A stretch of 64,000 nucleotides of DNA from positions 2,232,001 through 2,296,000 of the forward strand of contig JASSKH010000041.1 in NCBI GenBank assembly GCA_031763025.1, given 5' to 3'. The position numbers and the translations under genes were made by a program. The notes under the pieces were generated by a model, which was not told the DNA's origin, ran no database searches, and saw nothing but the letters and a program-made list of their open reading frames with translations. Positions 1-32,600 of this stretch are shown one piece after another. How positions within the stretch are numbered: the first letter of the stretch is position 1; the number at the start of each line of letters is the position of its first letter. Source of the DNA: Macrocystis pyrifera (Eukaryota > Sar > Phaeophyceae > Laminariales > Laminariaceae).

Positions 1-2176
1 ACCCACTACATCTTAAGATATGATTCTTCAGTACGTAACACAATGTGTTTGTGTGATGTGTGGACCTGGTACCCAGGGTCCCATGTCCCCAACACGTCGA
101 CATAATACGTAACCGTCACTTTTCTTTTTTCGACGTGCAAGAACCAACGTGCGACATCTCTGACATCTCTCGCTCGGCTGATATGTTTAGTCTCGACCGA
201 TGCGCGAATAGCAGAAGGGGGAGGAGCCCGTGTTGGAGGGGGGGCTCCCGACACTGCCTGCCTCCGGTCGCACGCAGTACCCCCTGCTGCACAGCTGTGG
301 CCTAAGAGTTGGCTCCCGCCGGAGGCCGAGGGCCGGGCGGGGGGCAACCGCGCACGAAAAACTGTGATGTCGGAGATTTTTTTCGGGAAGAGCGAACGAA
401 CACGGAGTGCCGCCACCACCACCACCACCCAAATATCACCTCGGGGACGCAGTTGGGACTATTAGGGCTGCAAAGTCGCAAGTTGGAACTGCTTCCTACG
501 CCTAAGGTACCATGGATCCTTCTCGTTGCCCCTTAGGTAAAGGAAGCTACTGCTGTACTGTTTATCTATGGTAGAGGTGCTCGAATCTACAGGTAGGTGC
601 TTGATATCCCGTTGAAGATATTGATGCTGCGAGTATTGTGCTCGTGCTGGGTCGTACGTGCTCTGTCCGTAGATCTGTTTACTGTGTTTATACAAACTAG
701 TGTGCCAGGTATGGGCATCGTAGCTTGACGCCCGCGATAGGCCGTATGTGGAGAGGCAAGAGGTGTTCTGCGACAATCTACGCAGAGTCGACCAGCCTCG
801 CCTACGCCCTACTGGTACTTCCCGTGTTCGTTGGTGGATCTTGTTACTATTAATACAACATTTGTCTTCCTCATACGTATACAGGCTGTATTTCCTGCAT
901 GAGGCCATACAAAACCTGTACGGTACGAGTACGCGTAGTACGCGCGATCGAAGTATCATTGCTGTCGCACACAGCTTGCACAAATGAGTTTCGACCAAAT
1001 CCTCGATTTCACAGCTGTTGTTCGTACGTTTTGTGAAAATCGTAGTGCTCATGGCGTCTGTTGCGCTATTAATAGTATATACCTGCGGTAGACATCATAC
1101 GTTTTTGTACACGTTTCGACTGCCTGAATAAATGTCGTCGTACGTCCCTACTTCGATGAAGACCGGCGGCAGATAGTGTTACGAACGCCTCGGATCCAAC
1201 TAACTACGTGAAGGTACAGTAGTAGTATCTACATGGTTCAGGGCAGTGCTGGTGCTTTTGACGGTTGGTAAGGAACCGGTGCCACATTGCGATGACCTGA
1301 CGGCAGTAATTAAAATCTGCCAGCTTCTGCTGTTAATAATCTACGTTTCGCCAAGATATCTCGCGTGGTCTTAAAAGAGTTCCTTCCCTTGGCTACTACC
1401 TTGTACGTACTATGTAGGTATCAAAGACTGCCCCGGGATTCGTACTGTAGTATTGCACTGGCACGACGTACAAACGAGCACTCGTTGTGCGGAGTTTCCA
1501 CTACACTCTGGACGTAACTATAGGTACTGTTGCAGTATAAATACAAAGACTAAACAGTTTTTCATATTTCCGTCCAGTGTGGTATGAATGAAGGCGTCAC
1601 TGCGCTTCGGCTCACGACGGGCGTAAACACAGCTGTGGGTCAACGACGGCGGTGGTCGAATGACTTATTGTACCCATGGACGCAACCACAAATTTGTTAA
1701 GGCCGTTGGGCTACTGATAAGAGGTTAACCGATCGCCTACCAAATATAAGCCTTATAGCAACATCCAGTTCGGTCTGAAGCATCCGTGGCATCGGAAGTA
1801 GAAAGGCTCACACACATTCAAGCAGAAACGCATACCAGGTACCAGGTGAATAGCTTCGTGTAAAGAAGCACTGCTCATAACGCGTCAACGGTCGGTATTT
1901 ACTACTTGTACCAAAGTACCATACATGCATACGAACACGATACGTGGCGACGACGCCACAATTTCCCGACACACCGCATTGACTCCTGTCTGAGAGTCTT
2001 GTCTGATGACAGCCGTCACCCACGCATCCTATGCCATATCAATACCCACGTGCAAAGAGAATCTCCAGGTGAACTCACTCGCAACTCGCAACACCCACAT
2101 CGTTGTCGTCGCGCGCAGGGTAAAAGCGAGAACAGTAGTACTACAGTCGTACTTCGTATATACGTGGTGAGGTGCG
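1..2176. other. No recognisable gene
   Basis: No reading frame here resembles a known family, and none joins convincingly to the channel exon that starts at 2177. The stretch around 985-1030 is an inverted diverged copy of sequence near 5405-5450, so at least part of it is dispersed repeat. Upstream exons or the promoter of channel A could lie here, but no signal is clear enough to call. Confidence 0.4.
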
Positions 2177-22227
<20,051 letters not shown>

Positions 22228-23079
22228 TGTGTTGTTGGGCCTTGGCATGTCCCCGTTAATTTTAGGCGCAGTACTACTGTAGTGAGGCGTTTGGTCGTTT
22301 TAACCGTGCAGGCAGGCAGAACAGCGAGCGCTCTGCCGTGTAGCGCGTCTGCTTGAAAACATGACGTCGCTTTATTTTCTTTGTACGCAGACACACGGAG
22401 ACGGGGTTGGGACGGGTGAAATCCACGAACGGATTTATGTACTTGAGCTACATACGACACGTAGTGTGAACTAATGATTTTTTATTTTTCAAAGAGACGA
22501 TATATATCGGGATTTTTTTTTTTTCACTGCAACCACCCGCCACACGATGGACAGGCTTGCGACTCACGCACGAAGCACGCAACATTGCTGCCGCCATCAT
22601 CGATCATCAGTGTAGTCCCCACACAAATGCGGTGGTGTTTTCCCCGGCTCGTCGTCAAAGAAACGTGACGAAGCACTCCCAGCTGAGCCGTAAAATATGT
22701 ATTTATGACGCAGGTAAATACATGCTGCAGCCAGTGAGTTAGATTATCTTGGCTCTTGTTCTGGGCCCGCGTGCGTTCTGGGTCCTGCGCCCTCGCGTCT
22801 TGAGCGATTGCCCACCAGGACGTGGAAGTGCCGTACGTGCACCAAGCGCCGCAGCAGTTGATTGACGTTTCACTTGCTTTTACCCTTACATTTGCGCTTC
22901 TTTTTTTTTTTTCTCTGTCTCGCAGCAGTTTGTGACCGCATAATGTGTACCGTTTTGGGTAAAAGAACCAGGACGGACACTGGGTTTGCTGATGTAGCTG
23001 CTAAGCTGATGCCGTATTGTAGCACAAGCAGGATGATTGTTCCTCCGTACCGCCCCCGTTCCCACCCGCGCATGTTGCT
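22228..23079. other. Intergenic, no gene seen
   Basis: Between channel A and the microsatellite/MITE block. No frame here resembles a known protein. Confidence 0.5.
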
Positions 23080-23124
23080 ATTGGTGGTGGTAGTAGTCTA
23101 TTGGTGGTGTATAGTCGTAGTAGC

Positions 23125-23167
<43 letters not shown>

Positions 23168-23333
23168 TTACGGGGACCATGGTAAATAGGACCTACGGTA
23201 CACACAAAGACCTATATATTACCCTATTTACTAACAATATTTGGTCCTATTAACTATGGTCCCCCGAAATAGTGGTAGCAATAATGGTGGTGGTTGTAGT
23301 AGTAGTGTTAGTAGTAGTAGCAGTGGTAATAGC

Positions 23334-23368
<35 letters not shown>

Positions 23369-23411
23369 AAGTAGCAGTAGCAGTAGCAGTAGTAGTAGTA
23401 GTAGCAGTAGC

Positions 23412-23469
<58 letters not shown>

Positions 23470-23470
23470 C
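23080..23470. repeat. (GTA)n microsatellite split by a MITE
   Basis: Extended TAG/GTA repeats with AGC variants on both sides of MITE-A copy 5. The long poly-Ser, poly-Val and poly-Leu frames it creates are not genes. Confidence 0.9.
23168..23269. mobile_element. MITE-A copy 5
   Basis: Inserted in a (GTA)n tract at a TA; the flanking TA is duplicated (23166-23167, 23270-23271). The clean insertion in a repeat confirms the element borders. Confidence 0.9.
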
Positions 23471-23763
23471 GTTTGCCATCCGCTAATGTGCCGCGCGAAT
23501 GAGCTTCGACGTTGATCACTTAAAACCGTTTCCCAGAAAGAAAGAGAAAGGAAAGGGAAGCCGAAACAAACGAAACCTGTACGCATGATACACTTATGTT
23601 ATCACTTATTTCCCCTTGAAAATAATGCCTCCTCACAAATTGAGGAAACCTGTACGTACGGCCTTCCGCTACGTGCAGGACTGGTCGGCACGCAAAATTT
23701 GTGCAGGACGTGTGCCGTCAACTTCAATTTTGCACGTAGGCCCAGACCAACCCAACCCCAGGC

Positions 23764-23826
23764 CTCACCCTAACCCTAACCCTAGCCCTAACCCGAACCC
23801 AAACCCGAACCCTAACCTCAACCCTT
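23764..23826. repeat. Interstitial telomere-type repeat (CCCTAA)n
   Basis: Several units of CCCTAA with CCCGAA and CCCTAG variants, equivalent to TTAGGG on the other strand. Confidence 0.85.
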
Positions 23827-24519
23827 TGGGGGGCTCGAGGCCGGCAGGGGCAATCACGCGGCTCCGCCGCGTGTGTTGGTGGCGTTTTTCCCGAAAAACA
23901 TCCGGGCGGCCGAAAGGCCAGATTTGGCCGATAAGACCTGCACCCTGCACACAGTTTTGTGCCGTCCAGTCCTTCAGACATAGGGCGAGTCGTACGTATA
24001 ATACAGCATTCTTCTGTTCTTCTTTTCTCCCCCTTGAAAATAATGCCTCCTCACAAAGAAGGAAATCTGAACGTAGGACATGTAGCCAAAAGATACCAAG
24101 CCGTGGAGGTTTCAGTGTAATCGCATGTGTGAGTGGAGCAGTGGCCGGGGATCCTGTGTGATGTCCCCTAGCCACCTGGCTCGTGGTCCGATGAGGATCA
24201 CTCCGTGATAATACAAGCTCTAAGAACAAGACTTACTGAGTGCGAGGCCAGCGAGACTGGTGGAGTCCCTCGCTGGAAGCCCTCTTGCTGATATCATCTG
24301 GCAGAGGCCATAATATCTAGATATTCGCGGAACTTCTGTTGGAGGAGTTTTCGGCTGCGGAGTATTGGGTCACAGCTGGGAAGGCAGTTGGCCCGTTGGA
24401 CGGATCGAAACGGCTTGAAGCGCACAGCAGGGGAGGACGCTCCGGGAGCTGGAGGACGCACAGGTCAGGCGGCAGTTTCTCCGTTATTACAGTAGAGTCC
24501 AGGTGGACTGCTGTGGATT

Positions 24520-26124
24520 ATGGCGCACACGGCAAGCACGCCGCTGGTGGTAGGGGAGTCTCTGACTCCACCGAAATACGGAGAGGTGTGGACCGAGCAG
24601 GCCTCTCGTGTTTTTTACGCAGCGTACCTCGATTATGAGGAACGGCTGCAGCTCGCCAACGCTCAGGGGGTGGTTCAGCACTCCAAAGTGAGCATGGGCC
24701 AGCTTATCCCCAATTACATTCATCGGTGTTTTGAGGGATTTTACAAGCATCAGACTACGATGACCGCCTCGGAGTTGTTGGACGCTGTTAGGCAGCACGC
24801 CGGTTACACAACCACCAGCAACAGATTTGACACCTCGCGGGCGGCAGCGGACTTGCGTCGCGTTCTCTCAATGAGGCGCGATGAAAAGCAGGGCGGTGAA
24901 ACATCCGTCAAAGACCGCGCGATGATGGTAAACTCCGCTATGGAAAAGTATTTTGCGGAGAATCACGCGGTGCATGCCATGTACCGCGCGCAGGACCGTT
25001 CGTGGTTGCCCGGACCGGCGGAATTTGTGAGCATGGCGTTGGTGGATGGCTTATGGCCGTCCGAGTTCAAAAAGTACGTAAAAGGTCAGCTAACGTACGC
25101 TGCAGGGTGGAAGAAGGACCCGGCATTGGTCATGGACCAAATTTTTTCTGCTGCAGAACAGTGGAAATTCATCGAGGCGTATGGTCGGAAAGATGCTGCA
25201 GGGGCAGCTGAACCGCGACGCCAACAGCAGCAGAAACCGAAACAGCAGCAGTCCGCGAAAAAGTCGTTTGTTCGCGTCTGTTTTGAGTGTGGTGATCCCA
25301 ACCATTATGTTTCTGATTGCCCAAAAGCTCGCGGTGGCGGCACAGCTCCCAGCAGTGGTGGGCGCGGGTCGTCAGGGTATCGCGGGGGCCGCAATGGCGG
25401 CCGGGGCAGATTCAACCATGGACGCGGGCGCGGTGGCCGTGGTGGCAATCAATTGACAGCGGGCGGTGGAACTTCTGCTGTTGCTTCTTCAACTTCTGGT
25501 GCGCCAGCGGCAGGAGCCGCTGGGTCGGGATCTGGTTCGTCTGTTGCCGGCCGAGCTGTATACGTTGGAGGAGCTGGAACATCGGTGGGTGCTGCTGGAG
25601 CGAGAACTTCGCCATCCACCGAGCGGGCGGAGTCAGTGTCTGGTGCTGCTGCAGGGGCGGTAGCGCCGGAACCGTCTGTATATTCGACGTCTTGGTCGGG
25701 GTGGACCGCCGATTCTATTTCTTCGGCGCCGGCTGTAGGAGGGCAGCCATGGCGTCAGGTGACTCTTGGTACCGACCAGAGTTCAACGGCAGGTGAAGTG
25801 CCTGTCGATCGCAGCGCTGAGTGTTTACGCGCTGATCTCTCTTTGCCAGGGTCGGTTGGTTCGCTGATGGCGCGTGTGATCCTTGATTCGGGGTCGGCGC
25901 TCACGTCCATCGGTGTCGGCTTACTTCAGCAGCTGTCTTCGCATTTCGGCGGCGCCGATCTGCAAATTCCGTTCGAAAATGGCCCGCAGCAGGCGAAAAC
26001 CGCTACGGGTGTTTCAGTGATGGTCACGCACAAAACGGTGCCGATTGCCGTGAGTGTACGGACGCCGTGGGGAGCGGGTGAAATTGGAGCCCATCACTTT
26101 CGCGGTCATGCCTGGTACAGATAA
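24520..26124 (+). CDS. Retroelement gag-protease ORF
   Basis: Encodes 534 residues beginning MAHTASTPLVVGESLTPPKY. Residues 1-230 are a Gag-like helical region. A CCHC zinc knuckle follows near residues 252-265 (CFECGDPNHYVSDC), then an Arg/Gly-rich and Ala/Ser/Gly-rich linker. Near residues 455-475 lies an aspartic protease site (VILDSGSALTSIG, DSG triad). This order is typical of Ty3/gypsy-like gag-pol. The frame ends inside the protease domain, whose remainder (ITFAVMPGTDNVVLFGM) is in the next frame from about 26090, so a one-base break lies near 26050-26095. No long terminal repeat was confirmed. The Gag would package the element RNA; the zinc knuckle binds it. Confidence 0.85.
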   Translation: MAHTASTPLVVGESLTPPKYGEVWTEQASRVFYAAYLDYEERLQLANAQGVVQHSKVSMGQLIPNYIHRCFEGFYKHQTTMTASELLDAVRQHAGYTTTSNRFDTSRAAADLRRVLSMRRDEKQGGETSVKDRAMMVNSAMEKYFAENHAVHAMYRAQDRSWLPGPAEFVSMALVDGLWPSEFKKYVKGQLTYAAGWKKDPALVMDQIFSAAEQWKFIEAYGRKDAAGAAEPRRQQQQKPKQQQSAKKSFVRVCFECGDPNHYVSDCPKARGGGTAPSSGGRGSSGYRGGRNGGRGRFNHGRGRGGRGGNQLTAGGGTSAVASSTSGAPAAGAAGSGSGSSVAGRAVYVGGAGTSVGAAGARTSPSTERAESVSGAAAGAVAPEPSVYSTSWSGWTADSISSAPAVGGQPWRQVTLGTDQSSTAGEVPVDRSAECLRADLSLPGSVGSLMARVILDSGSALTSIGVGLLQQLSSHFGGADLQIPFENGPQQAKTATGVSVMVTHKTVPIAVSVRTPWGAGEIGAHHFRGHAWYR

Positions 26125-27067
26125 CGTCGTTCTGTTTGGCATGGCTACCATGAAAGCTCTTGGCATCGACGTCTACCGTGAAGCTCTGGAGAAGCTTCGC
26201 CCTCGCGCAGTGCCGGTATCGACCGGTGTGGAGACTCCGAGTTACCTTGCGGCGCGCAGAGTGACGGTTTCCGTGCGTGCTTTTCAGACCGAGGCTACGG
26301 TGGATGCTCCGGAGGACAAGGCGGTGGAACATTTGGTCGACCGGGGGCCAGACATGTTCATGGATCCGGAGGAGGAGCGGACGGCCCGAGAACGGGCGTT
26401 GGAGGACAGCGTGCAGCAGGCAGAGCAGAGTGGATTAAGCGTCGGCGGAGCAACCCGTTTGCGCGAAATTTTGGCTCGTCGCGTGGGTGCTTTTCGCCGT
26501 GCGCTGTGTGGTGATCCGCCAGCGCAAGTGGAGCCGATGCGAGTGCAGCTGAAGCAACAGGCGAAGCCTGTCAAGGCAACGCCACGTCGGTACGAACCGA
26601 CGAAAAGGGACTGGCTCTCGAAGTGCATTGCTGCTTTGGTGTTTTTTGGCTTTGTCTACCACAACATCCAGGCGGTGTGGGCGAGTCCGGCGATGGCGGT
26701 GCCCAAGAAGGACTCTTTCCGTTTGGTGAGCGACTACTCGGCGGTGAACGCACAGGTGGAGAAGTCCCCGGGCGTCATGCCCAACCATGAAGACATGGGA
26801 GATCTGCTGGGGGCGCGTTTCTTCGGCAAGCTGGACCTACTTCAAGGGTACTGGCAGATGCCTTTGGCTCCGGAGGCGCAAGACGTCTTCACCATGGCGA
26901 CAAGCGACGGTTTGTTCACGCCTACCCGTGTTCCCCAAGGTGTTTTGAATGCGACTTCTTATTTCCAAGGTGTCATGACTGAAGTGTTGCGTGGTTTGGA
27001 TTGCAAAGTTTGGGTCGATGACGTTTTCTTTTTCGCAGACACCGAAGAAGCTGAGGATGGGCCTTGA
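26054..27067 (+). pseudogene. Retroelement protease end and truncated reverse transcriptase
   Basis: Open frame of 337 codons overlapping the gag ORF, shifted by one base. It starts with the last strands of the protease, passes a linker, then reverse transcriptase motifs in order: FRLVSDYSAVNAQV, FFGKLDLLQGYWQMPL, TRVPQGVLNATSYFQGVM and the active-site strand VWVDDVFFFAD. The stop at 27065-27067 comes just after the VDD box, so the RT thumb, RNase H and integrase are missing and the copy cannot be autonomous. The sequence immediately after is a roughly 70-bp tandem repeat (27062-27330), implying truncation at that junction. Confident as Ty3/gypsy-like RT; the lineage within it is not resolved. 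Confidence 0.85.
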
Positions 27068-27335
27068 AAAGAATGCCTCCTCACAAAAAGGAAACCTGTA
27101 CGTATGATACGCTATTCGTCGTATGTTTTCCCTTGAAAGAAATGCCTCCTCGAAAAGAGGAAATATGTATGTACGTATATATGATACACTATTCTGCTCG
27201 TGTGTTTCCCCCTTGAAAACGCTACCTCCTTCCAAACGAAAAAACAAGTACGTATGGTACACCATTCTTCTTTCCCCCTTGAAAATAACGCTTCCTCACA
27301 AAAAAGGAAACCTGTACGTATGCTTCACGATTCTT
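27062..27335. repeat. ~70-bp tandem repeat (CCTTGAAAATAATGCCTCCT)
   Basis: Four or five units of CCTTGAAAATAATGCCTCCT...GGAAACCTGTACGTATGATA. Single units also occur at 23605-23660 and 24025-24075 on the other side of the retroelement. Confidence 0.8.
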
Positions 27336-27353
27336 ATTTTTTTATCCCCCCCT

Positions 27354-27386
<33 letters not shown>

Positions 27387-27424
27387 TGAGTAAAAAAAAA
27401 AAAAAAAAAAACGCCGCCTCGCAG

Positions 27425-27580
27425 CTGCAGGTGCAGTTATCGAAGCAGCACGTGGCCTCTCCGCACATGCACACGGCGGCGCTAAGCCAGCTAAACCCCG
27501 CCAATATGTTTGACGGAAGCGGCGAGGTGCACGCGGAGAAATTGAAGAAGAAGAACATGAACTTTCTCAACGTTCATCAG
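27425..27580 (+). CDS. Channel B exon 1 seen (N-terminal region)
   Basis: Encodes 52 residues ending EKLKKKNMNFLNVHQ|GTCAGT. The acceptor is CGCCTCGCAG after a poly-A stretch. No start codon upstream is certain; an internal Met is possible. Confidence 0.55.
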
Positions 27581-29624
27581 GTCAGTCGGACTGACCAAGC
27601 CGGACCAAGTCGGACTGACCAAATCGGGAGGAGTTGTTAGATACGAGAGAGGGGGGGGGGATGGGAGAGAGGGGGGGAGAGAGGGGGGGGGGGGGGGGAA
27701 AGCGGAGGGGGGGTGTGTGCTCGATAATAGAGATGTGCTCGATCTCATGCATGGCCGTAGTCGCATGACCATAGACCCTCGCATCCCTACAATGCCGGGA
27801 CGGAGCATGTCGGGTTTTCACCGACCAGGCAGACATTGCTTGCACCAAGCGCGAAGCGCCGTGAGGTGCCCGGCGAGTCGCATGAAGGGTGAGCTGCATC
27901 CTACTGAGAACCGCTTGTGAGGCGGATTTTCTTGCATATGGATGACAGCTTCAATGAGTTAGTTTAATTTCCGGTGTGGCCACTTCTGAGACAGCAATGG
28001 GAGTACTATGTAACTGCCTCTTGGGTGCCTTACCTTGAACACTACGTGATACGATCAATTACCTTGTGCAGAGTAAAGGTTCTTTACCTCGCACAAATGA
28101 TCTAACTCGACGACCAGCTGTGGGCGACCGCCAAAAAAAAAAACGGTACCCTGGATATCTAGCTCACGTAGTGAGCGGCATGTTTTACAGTGTCGTTGCC
28201 AACCGACGCCAACCCAACCCATACCTAATATATGCAATAGGGGGCGGTAACCGACCGCCAAAAAAAAAAAAAAGCGGTACCCTGGTTGTCTAGCTCAAGT
28301 AGTGAGTGGCATGTTTTACAGTGTCGCTGCCAACCGACGGCAAACCAACCTATATATAATAGGGGGGGGAGGGAGGGGATGATACTCCTTTGTTGCTTGC
28401 CTTAGTCATTTGACCATTGACCGCGCATCCCTTCCGAGACGGAGCACAGGGGGGGCGGGGGGGCGAGAGGAGAGGGGGGGGGGGATGGGGGGGGGATGAG
28501 GTTAGAGAGAGAGGTGAACCACTCAGTCATTCGCAGTATATTAACCATTTAACGTACGCAGCTGCCGACGCGCCGAAAGCTATTCAGTACACCGTCCGCT
28601 AAATAAAGTTACTACGCACGATTTGCTCGGTGCGGACGAGTACTGTACGTTCCGCATTGGCTTCTCCGACGCGGCGCGCGAACGTGTTTCCTGCTCTTAT
28701 GTATCCCTACCTCCGGGACACGGCGCACGCATAAAAAAACAACTACGCCGCTAACATCGATAATTAATCTCGCTGTGGCGTGTGTGACTTTCCGATACTT
28801 CCTCTCGCTTCGGAGAAAAACGGGGGGTCGACCCAAAATCAACCCTCCCTTTTTTCCTAACTCCCCTCCCGCCCCCCCCCCCCCCGCTCGCTCGCTCGTC
28901 CTACAAACGCATTTTTTTAAAAATAATCAGGACACGAAGAATCGGTTTCTGATGCGAGCGGCATCGGTGCAACAGCTAGCTCTCAACGAGCTTAGCGCGC
29001 ACATGTTCTGGGGCCGGCTGCACATCATCCACCCAGACTCGATTGCGAAGGTGCGCCTATTCAGCGCCTACTGTGGTATTTCTATTTTACGCTTGCTTGT
29101 TTGCAACCAATCCCCTTAAGAAACTGCACCCGTTTTTGTTTTTTTCGTTTTTGTTTTTGTTTTTTGGGGGGGGGTACTTTTGTAGTCAGCGTGGGATGGT
29201 GTTTTGCAATCCCCTCTTACAACAACGCCCACGTGTTCGGGGACAATACGCTTGGGGATTTGTGTGGGGCGATGTTTGCAATCCCCTTCATTACTGCATC
29301 TTATCTTATTACGGGGGGCCATAGTTAATAGGACCAAATATTGGTAGGAATAATAGGTAAATATATAGTTGTTTATGAATAACATAGGTCCTGTTAACTA
29401 TGGACCCCCGTAATAGCTTTCGGGGACAAACTACTAGGAGTTAGTGGGTCGTACTGTTTGCAATCCCCTTTATAAGCGCACTCCACGTTTGCGGACGAAA
29501 CACTTGGAATTAGTGTGGGACGATGTTTGCAATTCTCTTTACGACCACATCTACGTTTTTGGGGACGAACCTATTCTCCTTCGCCGATCCTCTTCGATCC
29601 TCTTCGGGACAAACAATGTTTTTT

Positions 29625-29655
<31 letters not shown>

Positions 29656-32600
29656 TCCGTTTCGTTTCGTTCTGTTCTGTTCCGTTCCATTCCGTTCCGT
29701 TCCGTTCCGTTCCGTTCCCGCTCCATTTCGTTCCGTTCCGCTCCATTCCGCTCCGTTCCGTTCCATTCCGCTCCGTTTCGTTCTGTTCCGCTCCGTTCCG
29801 TTCCATTCCGCTCCATTCCCGCTCCGTTCCGTTCCGTTCCGTTCCATTCCGTTCCGTTTCCATCCCGTTCCATTCCGTTTCCGTTTCCGTTCGATGAATG
29901 TTTACCGTTGGTGTTGGTGTTGTTGTGCTGCAGGCGGTTTGGGACGTTGTCATGGCGTTCTTCATCGTTTTTTTTTTTTTTCGGTGGTGGAGGTCACCTT
30001 TCGACTCGGTTTCGACGCGCCGGCCGAGGGCAGGTGTGACGATCAGGCGTTACGTAGGGCGGGAGAAGGGGGTTTAGTTACAGTAGTGGTATAGGAGAAA
30101 AGTAGGGGGTAGTATGGGGTAAGCTTGAAACAGCCCTTTTAGTTCCGCAGTGTTCATGTACCTAAAATTGACTCTAATTCCGAGCAATTTGTCGCCACAA
30201 CGGGAGTACGCTGCTGAAGGGATTATCCCTGCACTGGACGTGCGAGGGGGGGCGAGTCGAGAGCAGGTCTACACCGTTTGTCGTACGTGTGAACCGTGCA
30301 TCGTAACTTGAAAAACGAAACCACAGTATTGGAATCCACCTGGCTGCTTCACCTGGTGCTGGTTGTGACGTATATACTTGTTGTGCTTGCTTTGTACGGA
30401 CTTGCTCTTGCCCTAAAATGACCCCCCTCGAAAAACTAGCGGTCATACGACTACGGCCATGCATGATAATGACTACACCCCCCTCCAGAAACTAAACCTC
30501 AACTAAACAAGTTTGCACATGCTCCCGCTCATGCTCCCGCTCTCTCCTCAACCCTCCCGCCATGCCGCCCCGCTCTCGCTGAATATGCGAACGAAACAAA
30601 CTGGCACGCCCCCTCCCCCCCCACCCACCCACCCCCCTCCTTGCGACTCGCGGAACACCTCACGGCGGTTCGCGCTTAGTACAAGCAATGCCTTCCTCCT
30701 GTCGGTTAATACCCGACGTGCTCCGTCCCGGCATTGGAGGGATGCGAGGGCCTACGGTCACACGTCTACGGCCATGCATGACATGAGTACACCCCCCCCC
30801 CCCCTCCAACAATAACGACGATAACGAGTACACCCCCCCCCTCTCGAACGGGATGCATGGTCAATGGTCAATAGCTGAGGCAAGCAACAAATGAGCACTC
30901 TCCCCCCCCCCCCCCCTCCAAGCGCCCCAACCGAACTCTCTCTCCCCCCCCCAAATATGTGAACAACACAAACGTGCACGCGCCCCCCGTCCCCTCCCTA
31001 AACATGCGAATATAACAATATTGCTCGCGGAAACGTGGAACACGCTCGCTCGGACAACGTTTTTTTTTCTTTTTTCTTTTTTCTTGTGTGATCGGGGCGG
31101 CAGCTGGGCCGTGTACGACCATTCCGTCGACCTCCTGTTCTTCCTGGACATGATACTCAGCTTCGATACCGCCTACTGGGACGATGGGAACATCATCACG
31201 AAGAGGCAAGACTCGCGACTGCTGTCAGTGACTACATGTATAATATTATATATATGTTTATATATATGCACTGCTGTGATAAGGTTCTGCTGCGCACGCG
31301 TACGTAGCCCACGCCACACGGGAGGCTGCTGTGATAAGGTTCACGCCTTGGGCAGATAGATAGATACATAGATAACTAGATAGATCATCAGGGGAAGATT
31401 TGTTTTTTTCCCCCTACTCCCAAGTGCGCCACAACCACCGCTGGGACAACGCTTGGCCCCTCTCGCTTTGCTTTGACCCTCCCCTCCTCCCTCCCTCCCT
31501 CCCTCCTCCCTCCCTCCTTGACTCCCTCCCTCCCCTCCCCTCCCTCCCTCCCTCCCTCCCTTCCTCCTTCACTCCGTCCTTCACTTCCTCCCTCCCTCCA
31601 TCCCTCCCTCTCCCTCCCTCCCTCCCTCCCCCCCCCCCCCCTCCCTTTCTCCCTCCCCTCCCTTTCTCCCTCCTCTCTTTTACGCCACCGGCGTCATTTT
31701 TATTGGCCAATCTGCGACAAAAAAATGCCGAAACCTTCCCCTCCGAAAAACACGAGAGCAGAAAATTGATAGCGAGAAACTACTTTCGGGGCTGGTTTAT
31801 GGTGGATTTTATGTCTACGGTGCCCTTCGACACGATTTTTGCGACGCTCGTCATCAACGCGGACGCCTTCAGGGGCACGAAGCTCATCCGAATGATCCGG
31901 TTGGTCCGGCTGTTCAAGATTTTCAGATTGCTCAAGGTTTGTTTTTTTTTTTATCGATATATATGTGTACGTGGTATATCTTCCTTCGCTTTTTTTCGAC
32001 GGTTTCCTTTCGGTTTCTTTTCGGGTTCTTTTTTTCTGGTTTCTTCCTTTGTTTCTCGTTTTATTTTCGTCCCCCCCCCCACCCCCCCACCCTACCCACG
32101 AGGCGGTTACATGGTACCTCCATTGCTGTCTCTGGAAATGGCCACACCAGAAAATAAATTATCTTATTGAAGCTGTCGTCCATGTCCAAGCCTGCCTCAA
32201 AAGCGGTCCCTAGTAGGATGCGAGCTCACCCTTCATGCGACTGGCCGAACACCTCACGGCGCGTCGCGCTTGGTGCACGCCATGTCTGCCTGGTCGGTGA
32301 AAACCCGACGCGCTCCGTCCCGGTAAAGTGGGGATGCGAGGGCCCACGGTCATACGGCTACGACCATGCATGATATCGAGTCCCCCCCCCCCCTCCCCCC
32401 CCCCCCCCCTACCCCCCCGTTATTTTCCTGTTTGTTCCGGCTCGTTCCGATCTCTTGAGGTTAATTCCGATGTTTCCGTTCCTCCCTCCCGTTTTTTTCC
32501 CTCTGTTTTTCCCTCCGTTTTTCCCTCTGTTTTTCCCTCTGGTGTTTCCTCCGTTTGTTCCCGGTGGTTTCCTTTCTTTTCACCAGTTATTTATCTCTTT

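Noticed and set aside
462-1052. 196-codon minus-strand frame
   Set aside because: No recognisable domain, and part of it is a dispersed repeat also present near 5405-5450.
23231-23519. Open frames of poly-Leu, poly-Ser, poly-Val and poly-Thr
   Set aside because: They are translations of the (GTA)n microsatellite in several frames.
24157-24297. Possible short LTR (TGTGATGTCC ... GATATCA) before gag
   Set aside because: No second copy downstream and no convincing primer-binding site.
26054-26124. Programmed gag-pol frameshift
   Set aside because: The shift falls inside the protease domain, not at a domain boundary, and no slippery heptamer is evident; a one-base indel is simpler.
29444-29965. 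Overlapping 124-216-codon frames of Phe/Arg/Ser/Val on + and Glu/Arg/Asn on minus
   Set aside because: They are produced by the (TTCCG)n repeat.
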